The notes beneath the pieces are model-generated. The model made no database searches. It was not told the origin of the DNA and saw only the letters and a program-made list of their open reading frames with translations. From NCBI RefSeq assembly GCF_020829645.1, contig NZ_JAIVFS010000014.1, positions 62,001 to 126,000 on the forward strand: a stretch of 64,000 bases of DNA. Direction: 5' to 3'. The position numbers and the translations under genes are program-made. Each line of letters begins with the position of its first letter. The first letter of the stretch is position 1. This document shows positions 46,045 through 55,414 of this stretch, piece after piece. The DNA is from Nostoc mirabile CHAB5784. GTDB lineage: Bacteria; Cyanobacteriota; Cyanobacteriia; Cyanobacteriales; Nostocaceae.

Positions 46045-47256
46045 ATGAAAAATTATGCTTTAAAAAAACACTATATTTTTTTCATTGGTGAAGAGTTGCC
46101 GCAGCCAGAGGCTCACCTAGTACAGTCTACAAATGCAGCTAACGGCGCTGCCAACTTGGGATACTCAACAGTTTTGGTATATCCTGAAAAAGGAGCAAAA
46201 GCTATTAATCCAGCTAATTTAGCTCGTCCTTTTCAACCGAGACAAACACCAACAGAACTTATTAAATATTACAACCTTCATGACAAGTTAAAAGTTGCTC
46301 CCTTACCAATGCCTTGGCCGATTGACCATTTTCGGAGTAAATTTACTGACTCTAATACCATTGCCAGCAAGTATTATTTACCATTTCACATACTTCCAAC
46401 TACTAAAATTGTCCACAGTCGCAACTGGAATTTTATCAAAGCTGCCATCAAAAATGGCATTCCGGCAATTTATGAACACCACCACCACGAAGATAAACCA
46501 TTTGAGCCAGAAATTGTTACAAATCCGCTATTGCAACTTGCTGTCACAGTTGTAGATACTATCCGCGAAAGCATGATTAAAAATGGGATGCCACCAGAAA
46601 AAGTGATTAAACTGCACAATGGTTTTAATCGCTTATTTATGGAGAGACAACCAGAAAAAGCAGCAGAATGGCGTCAAAAACTATTGCCAGACGAAAGCCA
46701 AAAATTGGTACTTTATGCGGGAGCGTTACAGCAATTTAAAGGTATTGATGTACTAATTGATGTGGCTAACGAAATGCCTAATGTGCAATTTGTTTGTGCA
46801 GGTGGTAAGCCAACACAAGTTGAATATTATCAGCAATTGGTAAAAGAAAAACAAGTTTATAATATTAAATTTTTGGGCTATATATTACATAACGATTTAG
46901 CATCTTTGCTACAAGCAGCTGATGTTTTAACTCACCCTCATTGTTCGGGAAAAGCGGCAACTTTCACATCTCCTTTAAAGCTGTTTGACTACTTCGCCTC
47001 TGGGACTCCCATTGTAGCAACAGAAATTCCATCATTAGTTGAATTTCAAGATACTCAGTCGATTACTGCTTGGTGTGAGCCAGATAACCCCAGCAAATTT
47101 GCCGAATGTCTAAAGCGGGTTTTAGAAACTCATCCCAGAAAAATAGAAGGTTATACAGATAGTATCAATTTTGTCAAGCAGTTTTCCTGGGAAAATCGAG
47201 CGGCAAAAATTCTTAGTTATGTTGATGAATCTCTGTTACCCCAACTTGTTGTATAA
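46045..47256 (+). CDS. glycosyltransferase family 4 protein
   Basis: About 404 residues from ATG 46045, four bases after the exporter stop (46040); ATG 46033 is an alternative that would overlap it. The N-terminal domain has FIGEELPQPEAHLVQSTNAA. The C-terminal domain has LVLYAGALQQFKGIDVLIDV, KFLGYILHNDLASLLQAADV and FTSPLKLFDYFASGTPIVAT, the GT4 donor-site loops. The tight spacing implies translational coupling to the exporter. Donor and acceptor are unknown. Confidence 0.88.
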   Translation: MKNYALKKHYIFFIGEELPQPEAHLVQSTNAANGAANLGYSTVLVYPEKGAKAINPANLARPFQPRQTPTELIKYYNLHDKLKVAPLPMPWPIDHFRSKFTDSNTIASKYYLPFHILPTTKIVHSRNWNFIKAAIKNGIPAIYEHHHHEDKPFEPEIVTNPLLQLAVTVVDTIRESMIKNGMPPEKVIKLHNGFNRLFMERQPEKAAEWRQKLLPDESQKLVLYAGALQQFKGIDVLIDVANEMPNVQFVCAGGKPTQVEYYQQLVKEKQVYNIKFLGYILHNDLASLLQAADVLTHPHCSGKAATFTSPLKLFDYFASGTPIVATEIPSLVEFQDTQSITAWCEPDNPSKFAECLKRVLETHPRKIEGYTDSINFVKQFSWENRAAKILSYVDESLLPQLVV

Positions 47257-47308
47257 GGGAAAATGGGCAAAATAAATAATGATAAATAATAACTGATTAA
47301 TAACTAAA

Positions 47309-48268
47309 ATGACTATCAAAACTGTAGGTATGATTAGCAGCTATCGAGGTTTAGAAACTAGAGCCGATTGGCTGTGGCAACAAACTCCGAATCAATTTGG
47401 AGTTTGGGGCAATATGCAAATGCAAGCACTGGCAGCCAAACCAGATTTTCTGCTGATGTATCAATTTGATTTTCCCCAAGCATCGCCACAAAAATCCTGG
47501 TTAGATAGTTTTCGCAAACGGCAGCAAAAATCAGTAGTAAATATTGATTCTTTACTGCGTGATGTGAGTAAAGAGCAAATTATTTATTTACTAAGAGAAC
47601 CGCCTTTAGATGAAATTGTAGAAATAAATAATCATAATTATCAACAAGCCCAGCAGTATTGCGGCTATGTTTCTGGCCCTGATGATTTTGCTCCCACTCC
47701 CGACTATATGCCTGCTATTTGGTATCATTCAAATTCATTTCAAGATTTAAATGAAATGCCACCTCCCCAAAAGGTTGCCTCATGTAGTTGGATTACTTCA
47801 GGAATTAGCCGTACAGTTAATCATCGCCAACGTTTAAATTTTTTACAGTCCCTACAATCTAGTGGTATGAAATTTGATTTGTATGGGCGTAACTTACCCC
47901 AATGGGCGAAAAAGTCGGGAGAACTGGGTAATAAGTGGTATGGCATGGCACCATACTATTACAATCTGGCAATTGAAAATTATGCTGATAATAATTGGTA
48001 TGTGAGTGAGAAACTTTGGGATAGTTTACTTGCCTGGTGTCTGCCAATATACTATGGCGGCCCGGCTGCTGATAAATTATTGCCACCGGGTAGTTTTTTG
48101 CGGTTGCCTAGTTTAGATGAAAAAGGCATTGCCTACATTCAAGAAGTGACAGCTACGCCTGATGCTTGGTATGAGGCTAAGGATGCGATCGCAGAAGCAC
48201 GTCAAATCATTTTACACAAATTAAACCTGCTTAACTGGTTGTCAAACTTTGTTGAACAACACTCATAA
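47309..48268 (+). CDS. glycosyltransferase family 10 (fucosyltransferase-like) protein
   Basis: 319 residues. The GT10 signature appears as YYYNLAIENYADNNWYVSEK followed by LWDSLLAWCLPIYYGGPAA, the conserved F.LAFENS....Y.TEK..DA...G..P.Y.G pattern. FDLYGRNL precedes it. GT10 enzymes are typically alpha-1,3/4-fucosyltransferases using GDP-fucose, so transfer of a deoxyhexose or related sugar is likely; the true donor is not proven. It ends three bases before the next gene. Confidence 0.85.
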   Translation: MTIKTVGMISSYRGLETRADWLWQQTPNQFGVWGNMQMQALAAKPDFLLMYQFDFPQASPQKSWLDSFRKRQQKSVVNIDSLLRDVSKEQIIYLLREPPLDEIVEINNHNYQQAQQYCGYVSGPDDFAPTPDYMPAIWYHSNSFQDLNEMPPPQKVASCSWITSGISRTVNHRQRLNFLQSLQSSGMKFDLYGRNLPQWAKKSGELGNKWYGMAPYYYNLAIENYADNNWYVSEKLWDSLLAWCLPIYYGGPAADKLLPPGSFLRLPSLDEKGIAYIQEVTATPDAWYEAKDAIAEARQIILHKLNLLNWLSNFVEQHS

Positions 48269-48271
48269 ATT

Positions 48272-49249
48272 ATGAATGGTATTTGTACCCTTGGCAATGA
48301 TTATGTTTTCGATCAACTGGTAGCTTTGCTCAACAGTATTGATGTTATCTTGGGGCCGGAAACTCCTGTTTGTATCTATCCTTTTGATGATCAGACACAG
48401 CGAATTGCTGACGAAATAGCTAAACGCCCTAATGTATTCCTTTACGATAATCAAGAATCAATCAACCGTTGGGATCAATTTATGCTAGAGGCCAGTCCTG
48501 CTAGTATGAACAAAAATAAATACAGAATTTATGGTGGTCATCGGCGATTTTGTGCGTTTGATGGGCCCTTTGAGCGGTTTGTTTATTTGGATGCTGATAC
48601 TCTAGTGATGAATTCACTAGATTTGATTTTTCAGAAATTAGATGAATATAACTGTGTTGTCTACGATTTCCAGTTTAAACATCCAGATAAAGTTTATAAC
48701 ATTAGTTCAGTTAAACTACTACAAGTTTTTGATGAAAATCGGATCAGAACAGAAATATTTTGTTCAGGATTTTACGCTTCTAAAAAAGGCTTGTTTGAAC
48801 CAGATAAATTAAATAAGCTATTAGCTAATTTGAGAGCAGGGGAGAGAGAAATACTCTATCCAACAGGAGACCAACCAGTTATAAACTATATGTTTATGAG
48901 GTCTGGCATACCAGTTTATAACTTTGCCCATAACTTACAAAATCATGAAATTACAGGTAATTCTGTTACTTCTGATCATTTTGAAGAAAAAGATAAAATT
49001 CTTTATGACAAAGGTAATCGCCTAACTTATCTCCATTACATTGGTATTCCTCCTAATATCAATCAAGCAGTCTGTGCTGGAGAAAATATTGAGTTTCCCT
49101 ATCGAGATTTATTTCTCTATTATCGTTACTTACACGAACCAGAAAAGCGTCCAGTTTTTAAGAACCCTCCCAAAAGTTATAATGACGCCCCAACACCAAA
49201 TTTACTTACAAGAGCTTTGCGAAAACTTAAGTTAATTAACCAAGGATAA
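48272..49249 (+). CDS. GT-A-like protein of the Nostoc Npun_R2821/R2823 type, paralogue 1
   Basis: 325 residues. It starts MNGICTLGNDYVFDQLVALL and has FVYLDADTLVMNSLDLIF, a DxD after a hydrophobic strand, then CSGFYASKKG and TGDQPVINYMFMRSG (the DQ acceptor motif). LTYLHYIGIPP and the end FPYRDLFLYYRYLHEPEKRP are shared with the gene at 50160. I recall this family name from Nostoc punctiforme; no function is established. The gaps to its neighbours are three bases each way. Confidence 0.75.
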   Translation: MNGICTLGNDYVFDQLVALLNSIDVILGPETPVCIYPFDDQTQRIADEIAKRPNVFLYDNQESINRWDQFMLEASPASMNKNKYRIYGGHRRFCAFDGPFERFVYLDADTLVMNSLDLIFQKLDEYNCVVYDFQFKHPDKVYNISSVKLLQVFDENRIRTEIFCSGFYASKKGLFEPDKLNKLLANLRAGEREILYPTGDQPVINYMFMRSGIPVYNFAHNLQNHEITGNSVTSDHFEEKDKILYDKGNRLTYLHYIGIPPNINQAVCAGENIEFPYRDLFLYYRYLHEPEKRPVFKNPPKSYNDAPTPNLLTRALRKLKLINQG

Positions 49250-49252
49250 TTT

Positions 49253-50143
49253 ATGACTAGGGGCATTTATATTGTTGCCAATGACCGGGTTATCGATAAT
49301 GCGATCGCTTTACTCAATAGCATTCGTTACTATGATCCAGAAGTTACCGTTTATCTCATACCTTTTAATGAAAATTATCATAAGGTAGCAGAACAGCTTG
49401 CTACTTTGCATAAAGTACAAATTTTTCCAGATTTAGAACTTATTGATAAATTTACCAAACGCATCGGAGAAATTTTTGATCGAGATTTCCTTGCCTTACC
49501 CAACAAAATGCGTAAACTTGTGGCGTGGTTTGGCCCTTTAGATGAGTTTATTTATATTGATACGGATATTGTTGTTTTTGAAAAAATTGCCGACAATTTA
49601 GACAAGCTTTCAGAAGTTGATTTCTTCTGTTGTGATTACCATCATGCCAATGACAAGCTGCGAAATATCTTTTCTACATTTGTGAAAGAGCAGCAAATTT
49701 TTTCAGATGCTCAACTTGAAGACGTTTTCAATAGCGGTTTTTGGGCTTCGAGAAAAGGAACTATTACCGAACAACAGATGGATGAAGCTTTGCGCGAATG
49801 TGCTGCACATCGCGAATATTTTGATTTTTCTGAAGGAGTTACAGACCAACCCATTTTAAATTATCTTGTTCTCAAACTAATTGCCAAACGTGGAAATCTC
49901 GTTAAAATCCCTGGAGGAGGGCCTGGTAGTTGGGCAGGTTCGCAAAATTTCCAACAGCAAGACTACGCCCTCTATGACCGAGGACAAAGACTAAAATATC
50001 TGCATTGGGCTGGCACACGGATGAAAACTGGTAGTCCCTATTGGCAATTGTGGGAACACTATCGCTATCTCCATGAGGGTAAATTCGCCTTTATCCCCAA
50101 ACTGACTCGCCGTTTATTTCCCTTTGTTTCTGCCCGTACTTAA
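49253..50143 (+). CDS. GT-A-like protein, paralogue 2
   Basis: 296 residues. It has the same start pattern (RGIYIVANDRVIDNAIALLN), FIYIDTDIVVFEKIADNL (DxD), FNSGFWASRKG, TDQPILNYLVLK and LKYLHWAGTRMK, ending WEHYRYLHEGKF. It is more divergent and shorter than paralogues 1 and 3. It carries the elements needed for sugar-nucleotide and metal binding, so it is probably an active enzyme with a different specificity. Confidence 0.75.
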   Translation: MTRGIYIVANDRVIDNAIALLNSIRYYDPEVTVYLIPFNENYHKVAEQLATLHKVQIFPDLELIDKFTKRIGEIFDRDFLALPNKMRKLVAWFGPLDEFIYIDTDIVVFEKIADNLDKLSEVDFFCCDYHHANDKLRNIFSTFVKEQQIFSDAQLEDVFNSGFWASRKGTITEQQMDEALRECAAHREYFDFSEGVTDQPILNYLVLKLIAKRGNLVKIPGGGPGSWAGSQNFQQQDYALYDRGQRLKYLHWAGTRMKTGSPYWQLWEHYRYLHEGKFAFIPKLTRRLFPFVSART

Positions 50144-50159
50144 TATTAGGAGTATCCCA

Positions 50160-51194
50160 ATGATTGATGGCATTTACATCCTAGCCAATGATGTCGTCTA
50201 TGACCAATTAGTTGCGTTGCTCAACAGTATAGAAGCTAATGCTGGTAGAAAAATTCCTGTTTGTATAATTCCATATAATGAGCAGTTAGACAAAGTAAAG
50301 GCAGAGATTGCATCTAGAGAAAATGTCACCTTATTTGAAGATTCTGATTCCATAGCTTACTGGGATGACTTTGCTACTCAGATATGGAAAAATTATCCTA
50401 GAGCACAAAAAACTTGGCGAGGGTGGGGCTTTCCAGAACTCTATCGGCTACCAATGCACCGCAAATTATGTGGTATGGATGGCCCCTTTGATAGATTTAT
50501 TTATTTTGATGCAGATACCTTGTTAATGGGGCGCGTAGATTATGTATATGAAAAATTAGATGCTTATGATTGGGTAGTCAATGATTTTCAGTATAAGTCT
50601 GATTTAAAGTTTGTTTTTGATGGTTCCTCAGAGCAGATGCAGCAAGTTTTCAACTCAGATAACTTGCAATCTAAAGTATTTTGTGCTGGTTGGTTTGCCA
50701 CTAAAAAGAATATTTTTTCCCCAGCTATAAGAGCCGACTTTCTCAACAAATTAATAGCGGGTGAAGCTGAAGTCATGTGTTGTTTAGGCCCTGACCAATC
50801 TTTATTTAACTATATGGTATTGAAAAGTGGAATTCCATATTATAATTTTGCTTTTCATGACTGCAAACAGTCAACTGGTAATCACTGGAGTTCTCAATTT
50901 GATGTAGTAGATAACATCCTTTATGACCAAGGACGGCGGCTGACATATCTGCACTATATGAGTATAAATTCATCAAACTTTACTCAACTTTGCGCTGGTG
51001 AAGATGTTAATATTCCATATCGAGATGTGTTTTTGCATTATAGATATTTAAAGTCGCCAGAACAAAGACCCACAAGCTTTAAGCGTCAGAGTCCACTAAT
51101 ACGTCTGCAAAAGACTACTACAAGTTTTTTCAATCAAAAAGTCAACAATATTAAGCTGAACTATCGTAATTTCAAGGATAGAATTACTAAATAA
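50160..51194 (+). CDS. GT-A-like protein, paralogue 3
   Basis: 344 residues from ATG 50160, with TAGGAGTATCCCA upstream. MIDGIYILANDVVYDQLVAL, FIYFDADTLLMGRVDYVYEK, CAGWFATKKN, GPDQSLFNYMVLKSG and YRDVFLHYRYLKSPEQRP align segment by segment with paralogue 1, so the two arose by duplication. The last 40 residues are basic and helical, perhaps for membrane contact. It is the final plus-strand gene of the glycan cluster. Confidence 0.76.
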   Translation: MIDGIYILANDVVYDQLVALLNSIEANAGRKIPVCIIPYNEQLDKVKAEIASRENVTLFEDSDSIAYWDDFATQIWKNYPRAQKTWRGWGFPELYRLPMHRKLCGMDGPFDRFIYFDADTLLMGRVDYVYEKLDAYDWVVNDFQYKSDLKFVFDGSSEQMQQVFNSDNLQSKVFCAGWFATKKNIFSPAIRADFLNKLIAGEAEVMCCLGPDQSLFNYMVLKSGIPYYNFAFHDCKQSTGNHWSSQFDVVDNILYDQGRRLTYLHYMSINSSNFTQLCAGEDVNIPYRDVFLHYRYLKSPEQRPTSFKRQSPLIRLQKTTTSFFNQKVNNIKLNYRNFKDRITK

Positions 51195-51248
51195 TTAAAC
51201 AAAATCCGACTTGAAAGTTGTTTAATTTGTAGCTTATCTATAGCCCAC

Positions 51249-52130
51249 TTATCGGTAATAAAAATCAAAGTCTTTCAAAGTTATAATTCTTAAGCGCAGT
51301 AAATTATATAAATATTTAATAATTTTATTGCTTTTAAGCATAATTCTTTGCCCAATGAAGCGTTTGGGGTATTCTAGCTTTGTTTGTTGCTCAAAATATA
51401 TTGCCACATCCTCCATTTTCGACTCTCCCTTTTTGATTCTGACAAATTCAATTCTATTCTTAAAGAAAGAGATACCCTCCATTGCACTCCATCTAACGGG
51501 TAAACCTGCTTTAGCAGCTGCTAAACCTATTGCATTACCTTCGGAATCATACAGTCCATTTAACTCACAATAAGATGCGAGGATTTCCCACTGTTTGAGA
51601 AATTCTATTTCCTTTCCAGAGTCTTTTGTAACTGCAAATAAATATTCATAAACAAAGTTAATATTTTCATTTTCTAGTTCTAAATTTAACTTTGAAGCAG
51701 CCTTTTTAGCCACTTTAAACTCTTTCAGAAGTTTGGTATCAGGATTACCAGCTAGAACCTTGGCATACTTTTTCGGCATATTTTCACAACCCCTTGCCGT
51801 TATTCCTGGTATTGAAATCCATTTCGGATTTTGTGGAACTGGCGCTAATATTCGCATATCTGCATCAATGAATATGCATGAATTAAATAGAGATAAACCC
51901 TTGGCTATTGCAAATCTTTTGTCATGGTAAAACTTAACGCTTTGTTGTCTGTGCTTAAATGCTAAAACGTTAGGTTGTTGGCTAAAGTCGCTAGGACAAT
52001 CAGTTAAAATAACAAAAGAAGTGTTAGGCGAATATTTATCTATATCTTTTGCTAATAACAATGCAAGATCACGATAGTTCTTCCCACATGCTAAAGTACA
52101 AAAACAAAATGCCTTTTTGTCTTGAGTCAT
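51249..52130 (-). CDS. GT-A-like glycosyltransferase candidate (minus strand)
   Basis: 293 residues. AFCFCTLACGKNYRDLALLL, SFVILTD and SCIFIDADMRILAP (DxD) suggest a nucleotide-sugar fold. YDSEGNAIGLAAAKAGLPVR replaces the usual acceptor loop, and the C-terminal 40 residues are basic and hydrophobic. It faces the cluster on the opposite strand, converging with paralogue 3. It is probably part of the same surface-glycan function but separately transcribed. Confidence 0.68.
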   Translation of the reverse strand: MTQDKKAFCFCTLACGKNYRDLALLLAKDIDKYSPNTSFVILTDCPSDFSQQPNVLAFKHRQQSVKFYHDKRFAIAKGLSLFNSCIFIDADMRILAPVPQNPKWISIPGITARGCENMPKKYAKVLAGNPDTKLLKEFKVAKKAASKLNLELENENINFVYEYLFAVTKDSGKEIEFLKQWEILASYCELNGLYDSEGNAIGLAAAKAGLPVRWSAMEGISFFKNRIEFVRIKKGESKMEDVAIYFEQQTKLEYPKRFIGQRIMLKSNKIIKYLYNLLRLRIITLKDFDFYYR

Positions 52131-52411
52131 AGCTTTTTACACTCCTTCTAATTAAATAAAAATCTGCAACGCCAAAATTATAAACAAAGTTGAGTATACT
52201 TTGAGTCATAATTGATATCTCTTTAGCAGAGATACTGAGAATGGAAATTTCAGTATTTGTACGTAATCTTAACGCAATTAAATTTTGGATTTATAAAATT
52301 TTAGTACAAAATAAGTATTCACCACTAGCTAATGATTTCATTTTTAGTGGAACATCATTGCTGGCGGTGAGTATTTACGGTAATTTGTATGTTGGTGAAG
52401 CGTTCTACTAT
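52131..52411. other. spacer between the GT-A-like gene and the small membrane gene
   Basis: About 280 bases, AT-rich. A 62-codon plus-strand frame starts at 52241 but has no ribosome site or recognisable motif, and I do not call it. Confidence 0.35.
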
Positions 52412-52786
52412 CTAAGAAAAAGAATCTAAATCTAAAGATTGCATACCTTCGCGTTCTATAAAGGTCATCATGCTTCCCAACTGCAACCAAACTAATAAAC
52501 AAGTAAACACACTAATTGGTAAACCGACTCCTAAAGCTAAAGAGGAGGGAAAGCCAAATATTGCTAAACCTGAAGATAGAAATAGACTAGTACCGCCGGT
52601 TATGCCGATAAATGGCACAAGTAATTGTTTTAGTGAGGAACGCGGTTTAGTATTTTCTGTACGTTCGGTTGGCCATTTCTGCACAATTACTTTCAAAGTA
52701 CCAGATAATGCCAAACCAGATGTTAATGCTGTCAGAAATCCAACAAGTAACAGAAAATAAGGCGGTTGCAGAGGAAAATAGTACAT
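52412..52786 (-). CDS. small membrane protein of unknown function
   Basis: 124 residues with three hydrophobic helices (about 10-32, 56-72 and 82-105), split by a charged loop (QKWPTERTENTKPRSSLKQL). It resembles conserved cyanobacterial membrane proteins without assigned role. It lies 34 bases downstream of the UbiB-type kinase gene on the same strand, so the two are likely cotranscribed. Confidence 0.7.
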   Translation of the reverse strand: MYYFPLQPPYFLLLVGFLTALTSGLALSGTLKVIVQKWPTERTENTKPRSSLKQLLVPFIGITGGTSLFLSSGLAIFGFPSSLALGVGLPISVFTCLLVWLQLGSMMTFIEREGMQSLDLDSFS

Positions 52787-52819
52787 GAAAACTCCTGATT
52801 TATATTAAATAAAGATTTT

Positions 52820-54604
52820 TTACTTTTTGTTTGTTGACTGCTTCCCAGCAAAAGGCCCAAGGAATGTAGCTTTTGGCAGGATAGCAGCTGCTCCTTCCCT
52901 GGATAAGTTTGTTAAAATGCCGATCGCTACATTTAATAAACGATCTGGTTTTATGTCATCTTTAACCAGGTTCCACAGGCGTTGGACATCTTCGGTGTGG
53001 AGGCGGTCATCTTCGGTGAGAGCAAGCACCAACTGCCGCCGCAGAAACTTGCCTTCTTCCGAAATTAAATATTGGAATCCCATCTGGGCTGTGGGCAATA
53101 CATCAAAGTTGTTATCAGTCCGAGCGATCGCAATTAAATTTTCTAACCGCTGCCACTGAAATTTACCATCTTTGAACAACACATTCAATAATCGTCGCCG
53201 TAATGCGGGCGATTCTCCTGTCAGCAACCGCCGTGCTATATAGGGATAACCCACTTCAACAATTTTGAAATCTGGGTTGAGGCTAAGGGCAATACCTTCT
53301 TGAGTCACCAAGGAACGAATAATCAAAGCAAACTTCGCCGGGACTCGGAAAGGATATTCATACATCAGTTCCGAGAATTCATCGGTAATAGTTTTGAAGT
53401 TAAAATCCTTGACATTTTTGCCTATGGCGTTTCCCAATACCGCTTCTAATGCTGGCACAATCGGGCAAATATTCGTGTCTGGAGTCAGAAATCCTAATTT
53501 TACAAAATCTTCGGCTAGGTCGGTGTAGTCTTTATTCACCAAATGCACTAGTGCATCCACCAGTGTTTCTTTGGTGGTTTCCTCCAACTGATCCATCATG
53601 CCGAAGTCAATATAAGCCATCCGACCATCGGGGACAGCAAACAAATTGCCAGGATGAGGGTCAGCATGAAAGAAGCCGTGTTCTAAAAGCTGTTGCAATC
53701 CTGATGTAACGCCAATTTGGATAATCGCTTCTGGATCTAAACCTGCTTCTTGAATGCGTTTAGTATCTGTCAACTTGAAGCCGTCAATCCATTCCAGGGT
53801 TAAAACGTGGGTATTGGTATAACGCCAGTAAATTCCTGGAACTTTAACTTGGGGGTCGTTGCGGAAGTTGCTAGCAAATTTTTCGGCGTTGCTACCTTCA
53901 TTTATATAGTCGATTTCTTCAAATAACTTCGTGCCAAACTCATCCACGATTAAAGTTAGGTCGTGACCGAGATTCAGGGGTAACCAGGGAGCTACCCAAC
54001 TCGCCCCCCACCGCAATAGATAGAGGTCGCGGGTGAGAGTCGGGCGTAAGTTGGGGCGTTGCACCTTCACTGCGACTTCTTCGCCACTGATTAGACGACC
54101 ACGATATACTTGACCCAAGCTAGCTGCTGCTACTGGGTTAGGCGACAGTTCGCTAAAACTTTCGTGAATTGGACGGTCTAGTTCAGTTTCGATAATTTTG
54201 TAAGCGATCGCATTATCGAAAGGTGGTAACTGATCTTGTAACTTGATCAGTTCTTCTAGAAAATCCTTACGTATTAGGTCAGGTCTAGTAGAGAGGGCCT
54301 GACCAACTTTGATAAAAGTCGGGCCGAGGCGGGTGAGCAGTTCTCGCAACTGGATTGCTCGTTTACCCTTGTTCTGCTCAACTTTATCTTGCCATTCGTC
54401 CCACTTGAGACTGAGTATAAATCCCGCAAAAGAGAAGATAATTCTCAGGAGTCGCCCCCAGGCTAGCCAGGGACGGTAACTATAGTAGCGAGCGATCGCC
54501 TCTGGATTATAGAGTTTTAGCAGAGCAGGTTGATACTGACCCACGCCTTTATTTGCCTCTTCAACTGAAAAATTTACAATGATTGTTTTTCTCCTAACCC
54601 ACAA
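52820..54604 (-). CDS. AarF/ABC1/UbiB family atypical kinase
   Basis: 594 residues from TTG 54604; GTG 54544 is an alternative start (GVGQYQPALLKLYNPEA). The N-terminal KxGQ motif is present as FIKVGQALSTRPDLI. Other motifs are AAASLGQVYRGRL (Ala-rich nucleotide loop), VAVKVQRPN (Lys), FFHADPHPGNLFAV (catalytic Asp) and AYIDFGMMDQL (DFG-like). In plastids and cyanobacteria this group (ABC1K) acts in prenylquinone metabolism and photosystem stress responses; the substrate of this copy is unknown. A C-terminal helical part follows. Confidence 0.9.
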   Translation of the reverse strand: MWVRRKTIIVNFSVEEANKGVGQYQPALLKLYNPEAIARYYSYRPWLAWGRLLRIIFSFAGFILSLKWDEWQDKVEQNKGKRAIQLRELLTRLGPTFIKVGQALSTRPDLIRKDFLEELIKLQDQLPPFDNAIAYKIIETELDRPIHESFSELSPNPVAAASLGQVYRGRLISGEEVAVKVQRPNLRPTLTRDLYLLRWGASWVAPWLPLNLGHDLTLIVDEFGTKLFEEIDYINEGSNAEKFASNFRNDPQVKVPGIYWRYTNTHVLTLEWIDGFKLTDTKRIQEAGLDPEAIIQIGVTSGLQQLLEHGFFHADPHPGNLFAVPDGRMAYIDFGMMDQLEETTKETLVDALVHLVNKDYTDLAEDFVKLGFLTPDTNICPIVPALEAVLGNAIGKNVKDFNFKTITDEFSELMYEYPFRVPAKFALIIRSLVTQEGIALSLNPDFKIVEVGYPYIARRLLTGESPALRRRLLNVLFKDGKFQWQRLENLIAIARTDNNFDVLPTAQMGFQYLISEEGKFLRRQLVLALTEDDRLHTEDVQRLWNLVKDDIKPDRLLNVAIGILTNLSREGAAAILPKATFLGPFAGKQSTNKK

Positions 54605-55414
54605 GTTAGTTGCAAGTTCAGGATAGCGGTAGTCTTTTATCTAAAACAACTAGAACTCTACCCTTTTGGGATACTGTTCGCGGTGATTTTAGCTTATGTT
54701 ACTGCCTAGATTTGTTTATCTTTTTCTTAATTATACTTTATAAAACTACAACTACTTATCCAACTTTCAGATGATTTTATCTTTTCTTAACTATTATTTA
54801 TAAAAATATAAATATTTACCTATGTCTGATTATGCAAATTTAAATAGACTGCGATCGTAAGTAACTTTATTTACTAACAGTTATATGGAGTAGTAGTACT
54901 ATTACTGCCTTGGATTTAATCTTCGTTACCATTCCCGCCTCGGAATAAATTCCTCTTGCTTATAGCTAAAGTCCTCTCAAGAGGACTAAATACAAAATTT
55001 TCAGCCATGTAGAAGGCTATCTTATAGCGGTTCTCAGTTGAGTAGGTATAGAACCCCACCTTCTAAGCGTAAGCTCCTCGCTTGCTCTGATATACCTCAT
55101 TTGATTAGGAAAAGCTATATGTAAAAGGGAAAATTTCAGTCCACTTGAGTGGACTTTAGCTATCAGCCCAGAACTTAAGTTCTGGGTGGGATATCGGATG
55201 AGTGCGACACTTTGACTGTTACAAAAATGTGGGTAACGACAACGGTTTATTTACGCCGTGCTGTACTAGTCCTAGAATTGTATAATTAGGTGGAAGAATC
55301 AACCCGCGACTCATAACAGAATTATTATTTATAAGTGCTATAAATTTGGTAATTGGTAGTGATTTTGCCACAATTACCAATTACCAATTAGCTACTTTTA
55401 ACCATCGTGTAGTG
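54605..55414. other. 800-base spacer made of mosaic palindromes
   Basis: 54715-54840 is AT-rich with two similar TTTATCTTTTCTTAA-TTATA blocks. 54930-55200 is a patchwork of small palindromes: AGTCCTCTCAAGAGGACT (about 54972), AGTCCACTTGAGTGGACT (about 55139) and CCAGAACTTAAGTTCTGG (about 55168). The piece at 55085-55112 matches the interior of the family-B element in reverse. No gene found. Confidence 0.6.

Noticed and set aside
52241..52429. 62-codon plus-strand frame
   Set aside because: No ribosome site or known motif, and it runs into the opposite-strand gene at 52412.
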